From assembly GCF_023276375.1 (NCBI RefSeq), contig NZ_JALLPK010000001.1, forward strand, positions 3,162,001 through 3,226,000: a stretch of DNA of 64,000 bases, written 5' to 3'. Origin of the DNA: Halocatena marina. GTDB lineage: Archaea; Halobacteriota; Halobacteria; Halobacteriales; Haloarculaceae. The notes under the pieces are model-generated. The model ran no database searches. It saw nothing but the letters and a program-made list of their open reading frames with translations, and was not told where the DNA came from. Positions 27,386 to 35,047 of the stretch are shown here, one piece after another (position 1 is the first letter of the stretch; each line of letters opens with the position of its first letter). The translations under genes were made by a program, and so were the position numbers.

Positions 27386-28375
27386 ATGGAGATCGCAGTT
27401 ATTCTCGCTGGCGGCGTTGGAACGCGCCTCTATCCTGCGAGTTCAGCCGATCGACCCAAACAGTTTCTTTCGTTCGACGAGAGCGGACGTTCCTTGCTTT
27501 CACGGACTGTCGAGCGCGTCGAGAAAATCGTTGATACGGTGTACGTCCTTACGCGCCCCGAGTACGCAGATCAAATCCCAGAGCACGCACCTCATGCGAC
27601 AGTGTTGACCGAACCCGAAGGGAAAGACACCGGGCCGGCCCTCGTCTACGCCGCCCACCGCATCCACGAACGAGAGGATGATCCAGTGTTGCTGTGCGTG
27701 CCGAGCGATCACCACGTTGATCGCTCGTTCGCTTCGATCGCAGAGCGCGCACTGCGAGTCGCACGTGAGACCGACCAACTCGTGACGCTCGGCATCGAAC
27801 CGACGCGCGCAGCCACCGAATACGGCTACATCAAACCTGGCGAGGATCACGGCGAATACTACGATGTTGCCGGTTTTTACGAAAAACCCGATCCGGGAGC
27901 CGCAGCGCGGTACATTTACAATGACTTCTACTGGAATGCGGGCGTGTTCTCGTGGACGCCCACATCACTCCTTGAGGAAGCCCGCGAAACCGAGCTTGCG
28001 CCGCTCGTTGCGGCACTCGATGTGGGCGAGGAACAGCGAGGATTCGCCGCTATCGACTCGGTGAGTATTGATTACGCGATACTGGAGGAAACAGATGAGA
28101 TAGCCATGGTGCCCGCAGAGATGACCTGGGACGACCTCGGATCGTGGGATGCCCTCCAGCGAGTGCACGAGACAGACGAAGACGGAAACGTCACGACTGG
28201 AGACGTGCTCACCATCGACGCGGAGGACTGCGTTATCGCTGCCGATGAGACGAGTCACATCAGCGCTGTTGGCGTCTCAAATCTCACCATCGCAGCCTAC
28301 GATGGGCGTGTACTGGTCGTTCCGAACACAGATACCCAGCGCGTGCGCGATGTCGTCGAACAGTTGCGCGAATAA
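27386..28375 (+). CDS. Mannose-1-phosphate guanylyltransferase
   Basis: Makes GDP-mannose for surface glycans. The 329-residue nucleotidyltransferase starts MEIAVILAGGVGTRLYPAS and has the family signature LAGGVGTRL...RPKQFLSF (about 8-33), LCVPSDHHV, TEYGYIKPGED, FYEKPD and YWNAGVFSW. A short C-terminal beta-helix-like part follows (LTIDAEDCVIAADETSHISAVG), with no fused isomerase domain. It stands apart from the glycan block at 5.7-12.8 kb but could supply it. The ATG at 27386 directly precedes the first strand. Confidence 0.92.
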   Translation: MEIAVILAGGVGTRLYPASSADRPKQFLSFDESGRSLLSRTVERVEKIVDTVYVLTRPEYADQIPEHAPHATVLTEPEGKDTGPALVYAAHRIHEREDDPVLLCVPSDHHVDRSFASIAERALRVARETDQLVTLGIEPTRAATEYGYIKPGEDHGEYYDVAGFYEKPDPGAAARYIYNDFYWNAGVFSWTPTSLLEEARETELAPLVAALDVGEEQRGFAAIDSVSIDYAILEETDEIAMVPAEMTWDDLGSWDALQRVHETDEDGNVTTGDVLTIDAEDCVIAADETSHISAVGVSNLTIAAYDGRVLVVPNTDTQRVRDVVEQLRE

Positions 28376-28389
28376 TTTGGCTGTACAAA

Positions 28390-28851
28390 TCAGGACGATC
28401 GGACACGGACCTGCCCATCACTCGTGATTCCGATGAGCAGCTCGCAGCACACTTCTCGCTCACGAATAGCGTCTCCTGCGCTATCGCGGACGAGCGCCAT
28501 GAGTTCCGGTGCAGCGTAGTTCACCTTCAAACCAGCCTCGTCACAGGCTGAGTAGATCGTCGAAGGAACATCGTACAGATCGCTCCCGGTTTCGATTGTC
28601 ACCTGTACTGGAGCCTCGATCGCTTCGACGAAGGCGACCGTTTCGCGGGCTTTGTCCACATTCTCGCGGGCGCTTGACTCGATGTTAGAAACGTTCGCGC
28701 GCGACGTACCAAGCCGATCAGCGATTTCTGCCTGTGAAATGTCCTGCTCGCGGAGACAAAGAATTTCGGCCTGCCGGTAGGTGAGTACGCTTCGATCGGT
28801 ATCGAACCCGACACGCTCGAAGAGGGAACTGTCGTCGGGTCGGTCGGTCAT
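28390..28851 (-). CDS. Tfx family DNA-binding protein
   Basis: A 153-residue regulator of the archaeal Tfx family, first described for the molybdenum formylmethanofuran dehydrogenase operon. The N-terminal HTH reads LTYRQAEILCLREQDISQAE and IADRLGTSRANVSNIE, resembling sigma-70-like/LuxR-type HTHs. The C-terminal domain (GSDLYDVPSTIYSACDEAGL and VCCELLIGI) is the Tfx-specific part. The TRAM gene lies three bases upstream on the same strand, and mobA is about a kilobase away, but a molybdenum link here is only suggestive. Confidence 0.88.
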   Translation of the reverse strand: MTDRPDDSSLFERVGFDTDRSVLTYRQAEILCLREQDISQAEIADRLGTSRANVSNIESSARENVDKARETVAFVEAIEAPVQVTIETGSDLYDVPSTIYSACDEAGLKVNYAAPELMALVRDSAGDAIREREVCCELLIGITSDGQVRVRSS

Positions 28852-28854
28852 CAG

Positions 28855-29334
28855 CTACGAGCCCCAGAAGTTGTCTCGACTCCCAAGTCGCTGTCTACCG
28901 AGCGGCTGCTCTTCAGTATCCTCCTCGCGTCCTGCAGCAGTATCTCCCTCACCACCGTTTCCACCCTCATCCGTGTCCTCGTCTTCGTCCTCGTCCTCGT
29001 CCAGCGGGAGGCGTTCGAGTTCTTCGCCACGAGCGTGGTTCGAGTGGACCGTCGTGATCTTCACTCTCGCTCGAGCGTCGGGAAGTATCCCATCGACGAG
29101 AACGATGAATCCGTCCTCGGTCCGACCAACACCGGCACCACTCTCGTGGATATCAGTCACTTCGACCACAATCTCCTCGCCACGTTTGACGGGCTGGGAC
29201 TTCAGTTCACGGATGGGCTGATGATAGTGATTACACCACTCCGCCCCCCCGCGTTCACTGAAATGATGACACCCCATTCCCTCAATACGTTCTGTATAAC
29301 TGGGGCATTCGTCCGCGAGTGGACAATCCGGCAT
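28855..29334 (-). CDS. TRAM domain protein with Cys-rich N-terminus
   Basis: A 159-residue protein. The N-terminus is Cys/His-rich (MPDCPLADECPSYTERIE, GCHHFSERGGAEWCNHY) and may bind a metal. A TRAM domain follows at about 46-98 (PVKRGEEIVVEVTDIHESGA, VGRTEDGFIVLVDGILP), a fold that binds RNA or tRNA. The last 50 residues are an acidic Glu/Asp/Gly tail. The start at 29334 matches haloarchaeal homologues; an upstream extension exists in frame. It is probably cotranscribed with the Tfx gene. It likely binds RNA; the target is unknown. Confidence 0.88.
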   Translation of the reverse strand: MPDCPLADECPSYTERIEGMGCHHFSERGGAEWCNHYHQPIRELKSQPVKRGEEIVVEVTDIHESGAGVGRTEDGFIVLVDGILPDARARVKITTVHSNHARGEELERLPLDEDEDEDEDTDEGGNGGEGDTAAGREEDTEEQPLGRQRLGSRDNFWGS

Positions 29335-29646
29335 ACGAGTACAAACACGCGTGGCGTCTAAATCGTTACGACACACCATTTTACTCGTATAACACTCTCT
29401 TCTGCCGGTTTCAATCAATAATATAATTTTTCTAGTAGTATCTCATAGTGAAAACTGCGCTATGTGTGTTCCCGCATGTTTGGCGATAGTCAAGAATTCG
29501 CTGTCTATCTGTGGCTGGTCCTGTGTACGGTACGACACGAAAAGAGCGACCGATCCGAGTGAACAAGCAGTTTGGGTGAGTTCGTCTATCAACATCATCG
29601 GACGAAAACGAAACGATTAGGTTACTGGTCGACAAAAACGTATCAC
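29335..29646. other. Noncoding gap before tRNA-Pro
   Basis: No protein gene was recognised. It should hold the divergent promoters for the minus-strand TRAM gene and the plus-strand tRNA-Pro. An AT-rich TAATATAATTTTT element near 29418 is a likely TATA region. Confidence 0.4.
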
Positions 29647-29719
29647 GGGGCTGTGGGTTAGTCTGGTATACTTGCGGCCTTGGGTGCCGTTGACCTCGGT
29701 TCAAATCCGAGCAGCCCCA
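29647..29719 (+). tRNA. tRNA-Pro (TGG)
   Basis: A complete 73-base cloverleaf. Acceptor GGGGCTG pairs with CAGCCCC, with A as discriminator. The anticodon stem GCGGC/GCCGT (one G-T pair) encloses the loop CTTGGGT with anticodon TGG, which reads proline codons. The T arm CTCGG-TTCAAAT-CCGAG is standard. No intron and no encoded CCA. Confidence 0.95.
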
Positions 29720-29778
29720 TACTGTTCCGTTGTATCTCAGTAATTCTATCGTAGTCTACTCTACTATTAGCTCGGCAA

Positions 29779-29811
29779 CTATACTACGCTATACTATACT
29801 ATGCTATGCTG
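29779..29811 (+). repeat. Tandem pentamer repeat in mobA promoter region
   Basis: Six tandem pentamers of the form CTA(T/C)(A/G): CTATA CTACG CTATA CTATA CTATG CTATG. A related CTACT repeat lies just upstream near 29756. The tract ends 55 bases before the mobA start, where TATA and upstream elements are expected, so repeat-number change could alter expression. That is inference. Confidence 0.6.
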
Positions 29812-29865
29812 TTGGCGGGTCGTTCGGCACGTTTGGTTTTTCTTCGATCCACTCTATGTACAACC

Positions 29866-30483
29866 ATGCACAGCGGCCTCATCGTCGCAGGCGGCCGTTC
29901 GACTCGATTCGGTGACAGCGACGATGATAAGTCAGTCGTCGATGTCGCTGGTGTTCCGATGATTCGACGAGTTGCAGACCGCCTCGGGCCAGTCATCGAC
30001 GAACTCGTAATCAACTGTCGGGAAGAACAAATCGAATCGATTCGGGACGTACTGGCTGGATACGGTTCTCCCCTGCGGTTCGCTCCAGATGAGACACCCG
30101 ACGTTGGTCCGGTAGGTGGAATGGCAACAGGATTGCGAGCGGTCGAACACGAATACGCGTTCGTCACTGCCTGCGATATGCCGCTTATCGACAGCGCGTT
30201 CGTCGCGTATCTCTTCGATCAGGCGGTCGGTCACGATGCGGCCGTGCCACAGCTCGACGATCGATGGCTCCAAACGATGCATGCCGTCTATCGTGCACAA
30301 GAGATGGCAGACGCTTGTGAGATGGCACTACACACAGGAGCGCGACGGACCGTCGCGCCGCTGTCCGATCTCGATTACATCATCGTCGATGAAGATGCGG
30401 TGTGCGAACACAGCAGTCTCGATACGTTCAAGAACGTCAACACACGCGAAGAGCTCGAACAGGCCGTTGAGCGACTTCGCTGA
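29866..30483 (+). CDS. mobA: Molybdenum cofactor guanylyltransferase
   Basis: Attaches GMP to molybdopterin to form the guanine dinucleotide cofactor. The 205-residue protein has the nucleotidyltransferase start MHSGLIVAGGRSTRFGDSDD with KSVVDVAGVPMI, then VGPVGGMATGLRAV and the metal-binding FVTACDMPLIDSAFV. The C-terminus has the family FKNVNTREEL element. The consensus GGxSxRMG is here GGRSTRFG. The start at 29866 begins at the nucleotide-binding strand. MoaE is encoded at 60 kb in the same window. Confidence 0.92.
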   Translation: MHSGLIVAGGRSTRFGDSDDDKSVVDVAGVPMIRRVADRLGPVIDELVINCREEQIESIRDVLAGYGSPLRFAPDETPDVGPVGGMATGLRAVEHEYAFVTACDMPLIDSAFVAYLFDQAVGHDAAVPQLDDRWLQTMHAVYRAQEMADACEMALHTGARRTVAPLSDLDYIIVDEDAVCEHSSLDTFKNVNTREELEQAVERLR

Positions 30484-30566
30484 CCGGCGGTCGGTTCGTG
30501 CACACCGGACGAGAACTGGCCGCGGACGAAGAGAGGATTTATGATTCTGGCAAGGCTGCGCCGTGT

Positions 30567-30953
30567 ATGAAGCGCGTGATCAGCACAGACGATGCTCCTG
30601 CAGCAGTCGGCGCGTACAGCCAGTCGACCACGAACGGAGAGCTTCTGTTCAGCGCGGGGCAGATCCCGCTCACTCCGGACGGGGAACTGCTCGATGATGC
30701 TCCAATCGCCGAACAGACTCGCCAATCGCTCGACAACGTTGGCGCGATCCTCGATGCCGCCGGCGCGGGTTTTGAGGACATACTCAAAGTGACGGTGTTT
30801 CTCGCTGACATCGACGACTTCGAGGAGATGAACGAGACGTATGCGAGTTACTTCGAATCCGAGCCGCCAGCCCGCAGCGCTGTTCAAGCCGGTGCACTCC
30901 CAAAGGGTGTCGAGGTCGAGGTCGAAGTCGTTGCCGACGTGAGCGACGAGTGA
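30567..30953 (+). CDS. ridA: RidA family enamine/imine deaminase
   Basis: Hydrolyses reactive enamines such as 2-aminoacrylate produced by PLP enzymes, including threonine ammonia-lyase (encoded at 15.2 kb). The 128-residue protein has YSQSTTNGELLFSAGQIPLTP, then IAEQTRQSLDNVGAILDAAG and the signature PPARSAVQAGALPKGVEVEVE with the conserved Arg and Glu. It matches the canonical RidA length. Its stop overlaps the next gene's GTG start by four bases. Confidence 0.94.
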   Translation: MKRVISTDDAPAAVGAYSQSTTNGELLFSAGQIPLTPDGELLDDAPIAEQTRQSLDNVGAILDAAGAGFEDILKVTVFLADIDDFEEMNETYASYFESEPPARSAVQAGALPKGVEVEVEVVADVSDE

Positions 30954-31153
30954 GAGGGCGCACGAAGGCGAGCCTCCTTTGGGGCGTCATCGCCGCACTC
31001 TCATTTCTTGTCCTCATCCAAGCCTACCACCTGTTTGGAGAGGAACGAGTCACGCTCAGTGTGATGATTGGCGTTGCTGTCGTCGTCGGAGTTGTGTCGG
31101 GCGTGTTCACATACGTCGTTGAAGGATGGCTTGCCTCGCGTGCACAACAATGA
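30950..31153 (+). CDS. Small two-helix membrane protein
   Basis: A 67-residue protein from GTG 30950, overlapping the ridA stop. Two membrane helices are evident: residues about 8-25 (LLWGVIAALSFLVLIQAY) and 36-58 (LSVMIGVAVVVGVVSGVFTY), separated by a charged loop. Such ridA-linked small membrane proteins are seen in haloarchaea, but I know no function. Translational coupling to ridA supports the call. Confidence 0.75.
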   Translation: MRGRTKASLLWGVIAALSFLVLIQAYHLFGEERVTLSVMIGVAVVVGVVSGVFTYVVEGWLASRAQQ

Positions 31154-31174
31154 GTCCGGGGCATTGGGTCATGA

Positions 31175-31927
31175 CTACTCAGAGTGGATCGGTTTGCCGG
31201 GATGAACGACGAACGTCCCCCTCCCGTAGCACCGAATAAGTGCTCGCTCACCGATGTCGAATGTTTTGAGCGACCCCCAGTCTCCGAGTGTGTACGATGC
31301 TCGCTTACTAGGTAGCCGCATTCCCAACTCACCATCGAACGATAGCGGCTCTCGAATGACGGTTCCGTCTAGTACGGTGTAGCTTTCGGTCGTCGCAGAA
31401 ACCGAGAAATCGAACTCCGGTGGTTGATCAATTTCGAGCGTGATGAACTGTTCGCCGTCGATCGCTACGCGTATGCGCCGACGTTGACCACTCTCTGTTA
31501 GCTCAATGTCGCCAACAACCTTCGGATATCCCCACACCTCGTCACCAAGTGCCCGTGACGGTTCGGTCGTGACCGGCAGCGAGTGGACGTAGCCACCCAC
31601 ACCACCAGGGAGCCTCGATAGGATGGGGGTTGCTCTGGACGACGGGCGGGTTGCCGGAATGAGAACACCAAACTCGTCGTACGGCTCAAGCGATCCATCG
31701 TCGACGCTGTGGTATCTGACAAAGAGAAACGTCACCGCAGCTCGTTTGCGTCCTACGCGCACTGGCGAAAGACACGACGGAAGAAGCGCACGAACGGGAT
31801 CGAGAGCGGCTGAAAAGACCACACTCATCATCGTTACGTCCGTGGACAGCGGAAGCGTTACCGTCTGTCCAGTCGAGAGTGTAACCTGCTCCTCGACGCT
31901 TTCCTCACCGTCGTCTGCCAGTCCCAT
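31175..31927 (-). CDS. Acetoacetate decarboxylase-like protein
   Basis: A 250-residue protein of the ADC superfamily. The pattern GYVHSLPVTTEPSRALGDEVWGYPKVVGDIEL (written here in part: ALGDEVWGYPKVVGDI) matches the core around the catalytic lysine of acetoacetate decarboxylases, with K in YPKV. The C-terminus GTFVVHPGKPI fits. Members may be decarboxylases or related Schiff-base enzymes, so acetoacetate is not assured. The start at 31927 was chosen over a long atypical N-terminal extension. It lies about 900 bases from the PHA gene phaB, on the same strand. Confidence 0.78.
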   Translation of the reverse strand: MGLADDGEESVEEQVTLSTGQTVTLPLSTDVTMMSVVFSAALDPVRALLPSCLSPVRVGRKRAAVTFLFVRYHSVDDGSLEPYDEFGVLIPATRPSSRATPILSRLPGGVGGYVHSLPVTTEPSRALGDEVWGYPKVVGDIELTESGQRRRIRVAIDGEQFITLEIDQPPEFDFSVSATTESYTVLDGTVIREPLSFDGELGMRLPSKRASYTLGDWGSLKTFDIGERALIRCYGRGTFVVHPGKPIHSE

Positions 31928-32229
31928 ACGCCACGTATCTTGTCTGAAATGTATAATTCTTTGTTGTCTGATGTTCGAATAGAGCGTTGATTTGATCACG
32001 CGCTGTTCGCAGGCGTGACTGTCAAAGCGTGAGGGAGGCGGTGAAATTACCGTGGACGCGCCGCAGATCTCGTTCCTCAAACGGGAAACCATTTCCAAAA
32101 TAACGATTGTACTCATGTAGCGCGTCGTTTCCTCGTAGACGCAGTTTAACGAGAGCGAACAACACATCTTGATGCTTCGGAAGCCCTCTGTCAATGAATT
32201 AATATATTGTGCAAAATCGGGGGTACCAA
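31928..32229. other. Noncoding gap
   Basis: About 300 bases with no recognisable gene. It lies upstream of the minus-strand ADC-like gene and should hold its promoter; AT-rich elements are near 31950-31965. Confidence 0.35.
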
Positions 32230-32685
32230 TCAGACACGTCGTTCAACCGATGCAACCGCTTCCTCAGGAGTTTCGACCGACTCGAATCCCGTCAGTTCCG
32301 CGAGATCGTGCGTGTCGATCCCGGCGACAGGACGGTCATAATCGAGCGCATGTCCGATTTCGGAGAGTGTACCAGTCGCACCATCGATAGCGATGACCGC
32401 ATCACTGTTCAAGACCACGAGCACGTTCCGTGCGTTTCCCATCCCCGTAGTGATGACCGTCTCGACGTACTCGTTTGCCCCATCGCGGTCGGTTCCCGGA
32501 AGAATACCGATGGTATGCCCACCAGCGTCCGATCCACCACGACACGCCGCCTCCATCACGCCCCCCAATCCACCACAGACAATCTCGTGACCGCGCGTTG
32601 CGAGGAGTCGACCGACCGCCCGAGCGGTTTCTTACTCCGTCTCAGTATCCGTGATTCGACCACCGCCAATAACTGCGATCCTCAT
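32230..32685 (-). pseudogene. TIGR00725-like (LOG-related) gene with nonsense codon
   Basis: The reading frame from ATG 32685 encodes MRIAVIGGGRITDTETE, then TAA at 32632-32634 (codon 18), then continues in frame: ETARAVGRLLATRGHEIVCG, GLGGVMEAACRGG, GILPGTDRDGANEYVET, DGATGTLSEIGHALDYDRPV. This is a full-length member of the Rossmann-like TIGR00725/LOG-related family apart from the stop. In homologues I recall, the stop lies at a Tyr codon, so a TAC or TAT to TAA change is plausible. Restart at internal codons is possible but would lose the nucleotide-binding start. Confidence 0.8.
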
Positions 32686-32842
32686 GCTGTTATAACAAAT
32701 TCCGGCTCACCCATCCTCACAGTTTCCCTCCGTTCTCACAGCATCGTTGTGTTTACAGTCCAAGCTCCCGAGCGGAGATACTCGATTGCGATGAACTGTC
32801 GCTGGATGTACGATGAAAAACGAGCTCCGTTTGAGGGGGTCG

Positions 32843-33583
32843 TTACCACTCCATACCGCCGTTGACAGCGAGAATTTGGCCGGTCATATAACGGGATTCA
32901 GGACTTGCGAGGAAGCGAACGATACCGGTAACGTCCGCAACTTCGGCGAATCGATTGAGCGGGATGCGCTCTATGATGCGTTCTTGGACGTGTTCGGGGA
33001 CTTTATCGAGCATGTCGGTTCGGACAAAGCCGGGAGCGACACAGTTGGCAGTTGAGCTAGATCGAGCCATTTCCAACGCAAGCGTGCGCGTAAAGCCGAA
33101 CAGTCCACTCTTGGTAGTCGCGTAGTTCGCTTGCCCATAGTTTCCTTGCTGGCCCACCACCGACGAAATGTTGATCAGACGACCATTCTCGGCTTTGAGT
33201 AAATCATCGAACAGGCAGTGTGTGCAGTTGAAGACACCCCCGAGGTTGATCTCCATGACACGCTTCCAGTCCTCACGCGTCATATTTACGAACTTCTTAT
33301 CGATAGTGATACCAGCGTTGTTCACAAGCACGTCAACGCTCCCGAAGGTGTCGTGGACCTGTTCGCACATCGCATCTACGTCGTCGTAGTCGGCGACGTT
33401 CCCTTGACAAGTAATAGCACTCCCGCCGGACGCCTCGATCGCATCGACGACCGCGTACGCTTCGGATTCCGAAGACCGATAGTTGACGACCACATCCGCA
33501 CCGTGTTTGCCGAATTCTTCGGCAATGCCCTTCCCAATGCCCCGTGATGCACCAGTCACTACGCATGTTTGATCGTCAAGCAT
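32843..33583 (-). CDS. phaB: SDR family acetoacetyl-CoA reductase (PhaB/FabG-like)
   Basis: NADPH-dependent reductase, probably making (R)-3-hydroxyacyl-CoA for PHA synthesis. The 246-residue short-chain dehydrogenase has TGASRGIGKGIA (about 9-20), NNAG in VLVNNAGIT, the catalytic Ser in NISSVVGQQGNYGQANYATTK-type block with YATTK (Tyr and Lys), and ends YMTGQILAVNGGMEW. FabG cannot be excluded by sequence. Context favours PhaB: phaR-P-E-C lie upstream on the same strand, now separated by a TnpB element of opposite orientation. Confidence 0.85.
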   Translation of the reverse strand: MLDDQTCVVTGASRGIGKGIAEEFGKHGADVVVNYRSSESEAYAVVDAIEASGGSAITCQGNVADYDDVDAMCEQVHDTFGSVDVLVNNAGITIDKKFVNMTREDWKRVMEINLGGVFNCTHCLFDDLLKAENGRLINISSVVGQQGNYGQANYATTKSGLFGFTRTLALEMARSSSTANCVAPGFVRTDMLDKVPEHVQERIIERIPLNRFAEVADVTGIVRFLASPESRYMTGQILAVNGGMEW

Positions 33584-33763
33584 GAATAGAAATTATGTAC
33601 CTAAATACAAAGATATACCGACGGTCGAAAATTCAACTAAACGGCAGCGCGGAGTCCCATTCCTCAAGCGCGAGCGAACGCGAGCGGTAGGGAGGAGAGG
33701 AGCGCGTTCGTACAGCTCGGCATTCCCACTATCTGTAAATAGCCACGAGGTTACATTGAATGT

Positions 33764-35017
33764 GTGGTAGACGACTACGTGCGTCGGACGGCAATCACCC
33801 GCCTCTCGGTTGACGGCGAGCAACGCGATTTGCTCGAAGACACCATCACCGAGTGGAAACGGGGATGCCAAATCGCCACAGAACTCGCGTGGGGACGTTG
33901 CAATGCCAAGAGTGACGTCCAACCCCTCGCCTACGACTCTGTGCGCGAAGATACCGACCTCGGTAGTCAGCACGCGATTCTCGCCACCCACCAAGCCGCA
34001 CAAGCCATCACCGGCTGTATCGAACGCCGGTCGAAAGGCAAGAAGGTCAGCAAACCGACGTTCACCGCGCCGACTGTGAAGTACGATACGCGGACGATGA
34101 CACTGTTCGATGACGCTACCGTGTCCCTCTCTACAACGGAGAGCCGGGTTCGGTGTCCGCTCGACCTTCCCGACGCCGACGATGGCTACCAGCGTCAGTA
34201 TCTCGACTCGGACGAATGGAGTGTTACGGAAAGTACGCTCACCGCCCGAGACGGCGAGTTCTTCTTGCATATCGGCTTCCGCCGGTACAAGAACGATACC
34301 GAACGGAATACCGCCGAGGACGGAACGGTTCTCGGGGTTGACCTCGGGATTGAAAACCTCGCCGTCACCAGCACCGCCTCCTTCTTCAGCGGGCGGGAGC
34401 TAACCCACCGACTCCGCGAGTTCAAGAAGGCACGCGCTGGCCTGCAACAGACCGGGACGCGAAGCGCCCACCGGACCCTCGTACAGTCGAGTGGTCGGGA
34501 ACTTCGTTACGTCCGCGACGTACTACACCGAGCGTCGAACGCGCTGCTAGACGAAGCACTTCGCTACGACTGCGACGTGATCGCGTTCGAGAACCTCACC
34601 CACATCCGCGACCGGACCGGCGCGTCGTGGGGGCACAAGTGGGCGTTCCGAACGCTGTACGAGCAAGTGGAGTACAAAGCCGAAGCGGTCGGAATCTCGG
34701 TGAAGCAAGTCGGGTCGGCGTACACGTCGAAGCGGTGTTCCGAGTGTGGATTCACGGCAGACAAGAATCGCTCGTCTCGTAACGACTTCCAATGCGTGAA
34801 ATGCGGGTCGGAAGCGAACGCGGACTACAACGCGGCGAAGAACATCGGTATGCGGTACGTCCGTCGAGGCCAACAGTCGTCTCGGCGGACGGGCGACAGT
34901 CAGCTCGCCCTCAAGTCTGGAACGGTGACGCCGAAGAGCGGATTCACCGCCTACCCTGACGGGTTCGAGGCCGAGTTCACGGACAAGCCCCACCCTCAAA
35001 GCGCCGAAGGCGCTTAG
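33764..35017 (+). CDS. tnpB: TnpB RNA-guided nuclease
   Basis: A 417-residue IS200/IS605-family TnpB. The RuvC catalytic residues are all present: D193 in LGVDLGIENLAV, E276 in IAFENLTH and D354 in NADYNAAKNI. The zinc finger CSEC...CVKC has Cys325, 328, 344 and 347. The start is GTG 33764. TnpB proteins use an RNA from the element's right end to cut a matching target, which keeps the element in the genome; that activity is known for the family and likely here given intact residues, but unproven. Confidence 0.92.
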   Translation: MVDDYVRRTAITRLSVDGEQRDLLEDTITEWKRGCQIATELAWGRCNAKSDVQPLAYDSVREDTDLGSQHAILATHQAAQAITGCIERRSKGKKVSKPTFTAPTVKYDTRTMTLFDDATVSLSTTESRVRCPLDLPDADDGYQRQYLDSDEWSVTESTLTARDGEFFLHIGFRRYKNDTERNTAEDGTVLGVDLGIENLAVTSTASFFSGRELTHRLREFKKARAGLQQTGTRSAHRTLVQSSGRELRYVRDVLHRASNALLDEALRYDCDVIAFENLTHIRDRTGASWGHKWAFRTLYEQVEYKAEAVGISVKQVGSAYTSKRCSECGFTADKNRSSRNDFQCVKCGSEANADYNAAKNIGMRYVRRGQQSSRRTGDSQLALKSGTVTPKSGFTAYPDGFEAEFTDKPHPQSAEGA

Positions 35018-35024
35018 GGTGGGG
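34988..35024 (+). repeat. Right-end hairpin of the TnpB element
   Basis: CCCCACCCT (34988-34996) pairs with AGGGTGGGG (35016-35024) and AAGCGCC (34999-35005) with GGCGCTT (35009-35015), leaving a GAA loop and a two-base bulge. The hairpin overlaps the tnpB stop at 35015-35017. Subterminal hairpins of this kind are recognised by Y1 transposases; the same zone encodes the 3' end of the TnpB guide RNA. Confidence 0.85.
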
Positions 35025-35047
35025 TAGTTGACGACAGTAATACACTC

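Larger units (their letters stand above)
33610..35031 (+). mobile_element. IS1341-type element encoding only TnpB
   Basis: The element comprises the TnpB gene and its flanks. The right end is well marked: a hairpin overlapping the TnpB stop followed by TAGTTGAC, typical of haloarchaeal IS200/IS605-family ends. The left end is approximate: a foldable GAGCGAACGCGAGC stretch near 33675 and a TTAC near 33750 fall in the expected zone. No TnpA (Y1 transposase) is nearby, so movement would need one in trans. Boundaries are uncertain on the left by tens of bases. It lies between phaC and phaB, in the opposite orientation. Confidence 0.75.

Noticed and set aside
29432-29704. A 90-codon minus-strand frame
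   Set aside because: It overlaps the complete tRNA-Pro gene and has no promoter or family.
33593-34270. A minus-strand frame over the start of TnpB
   Set aside because: TnpB has all catalytic residues; the antisense product matches nothing recognisable.
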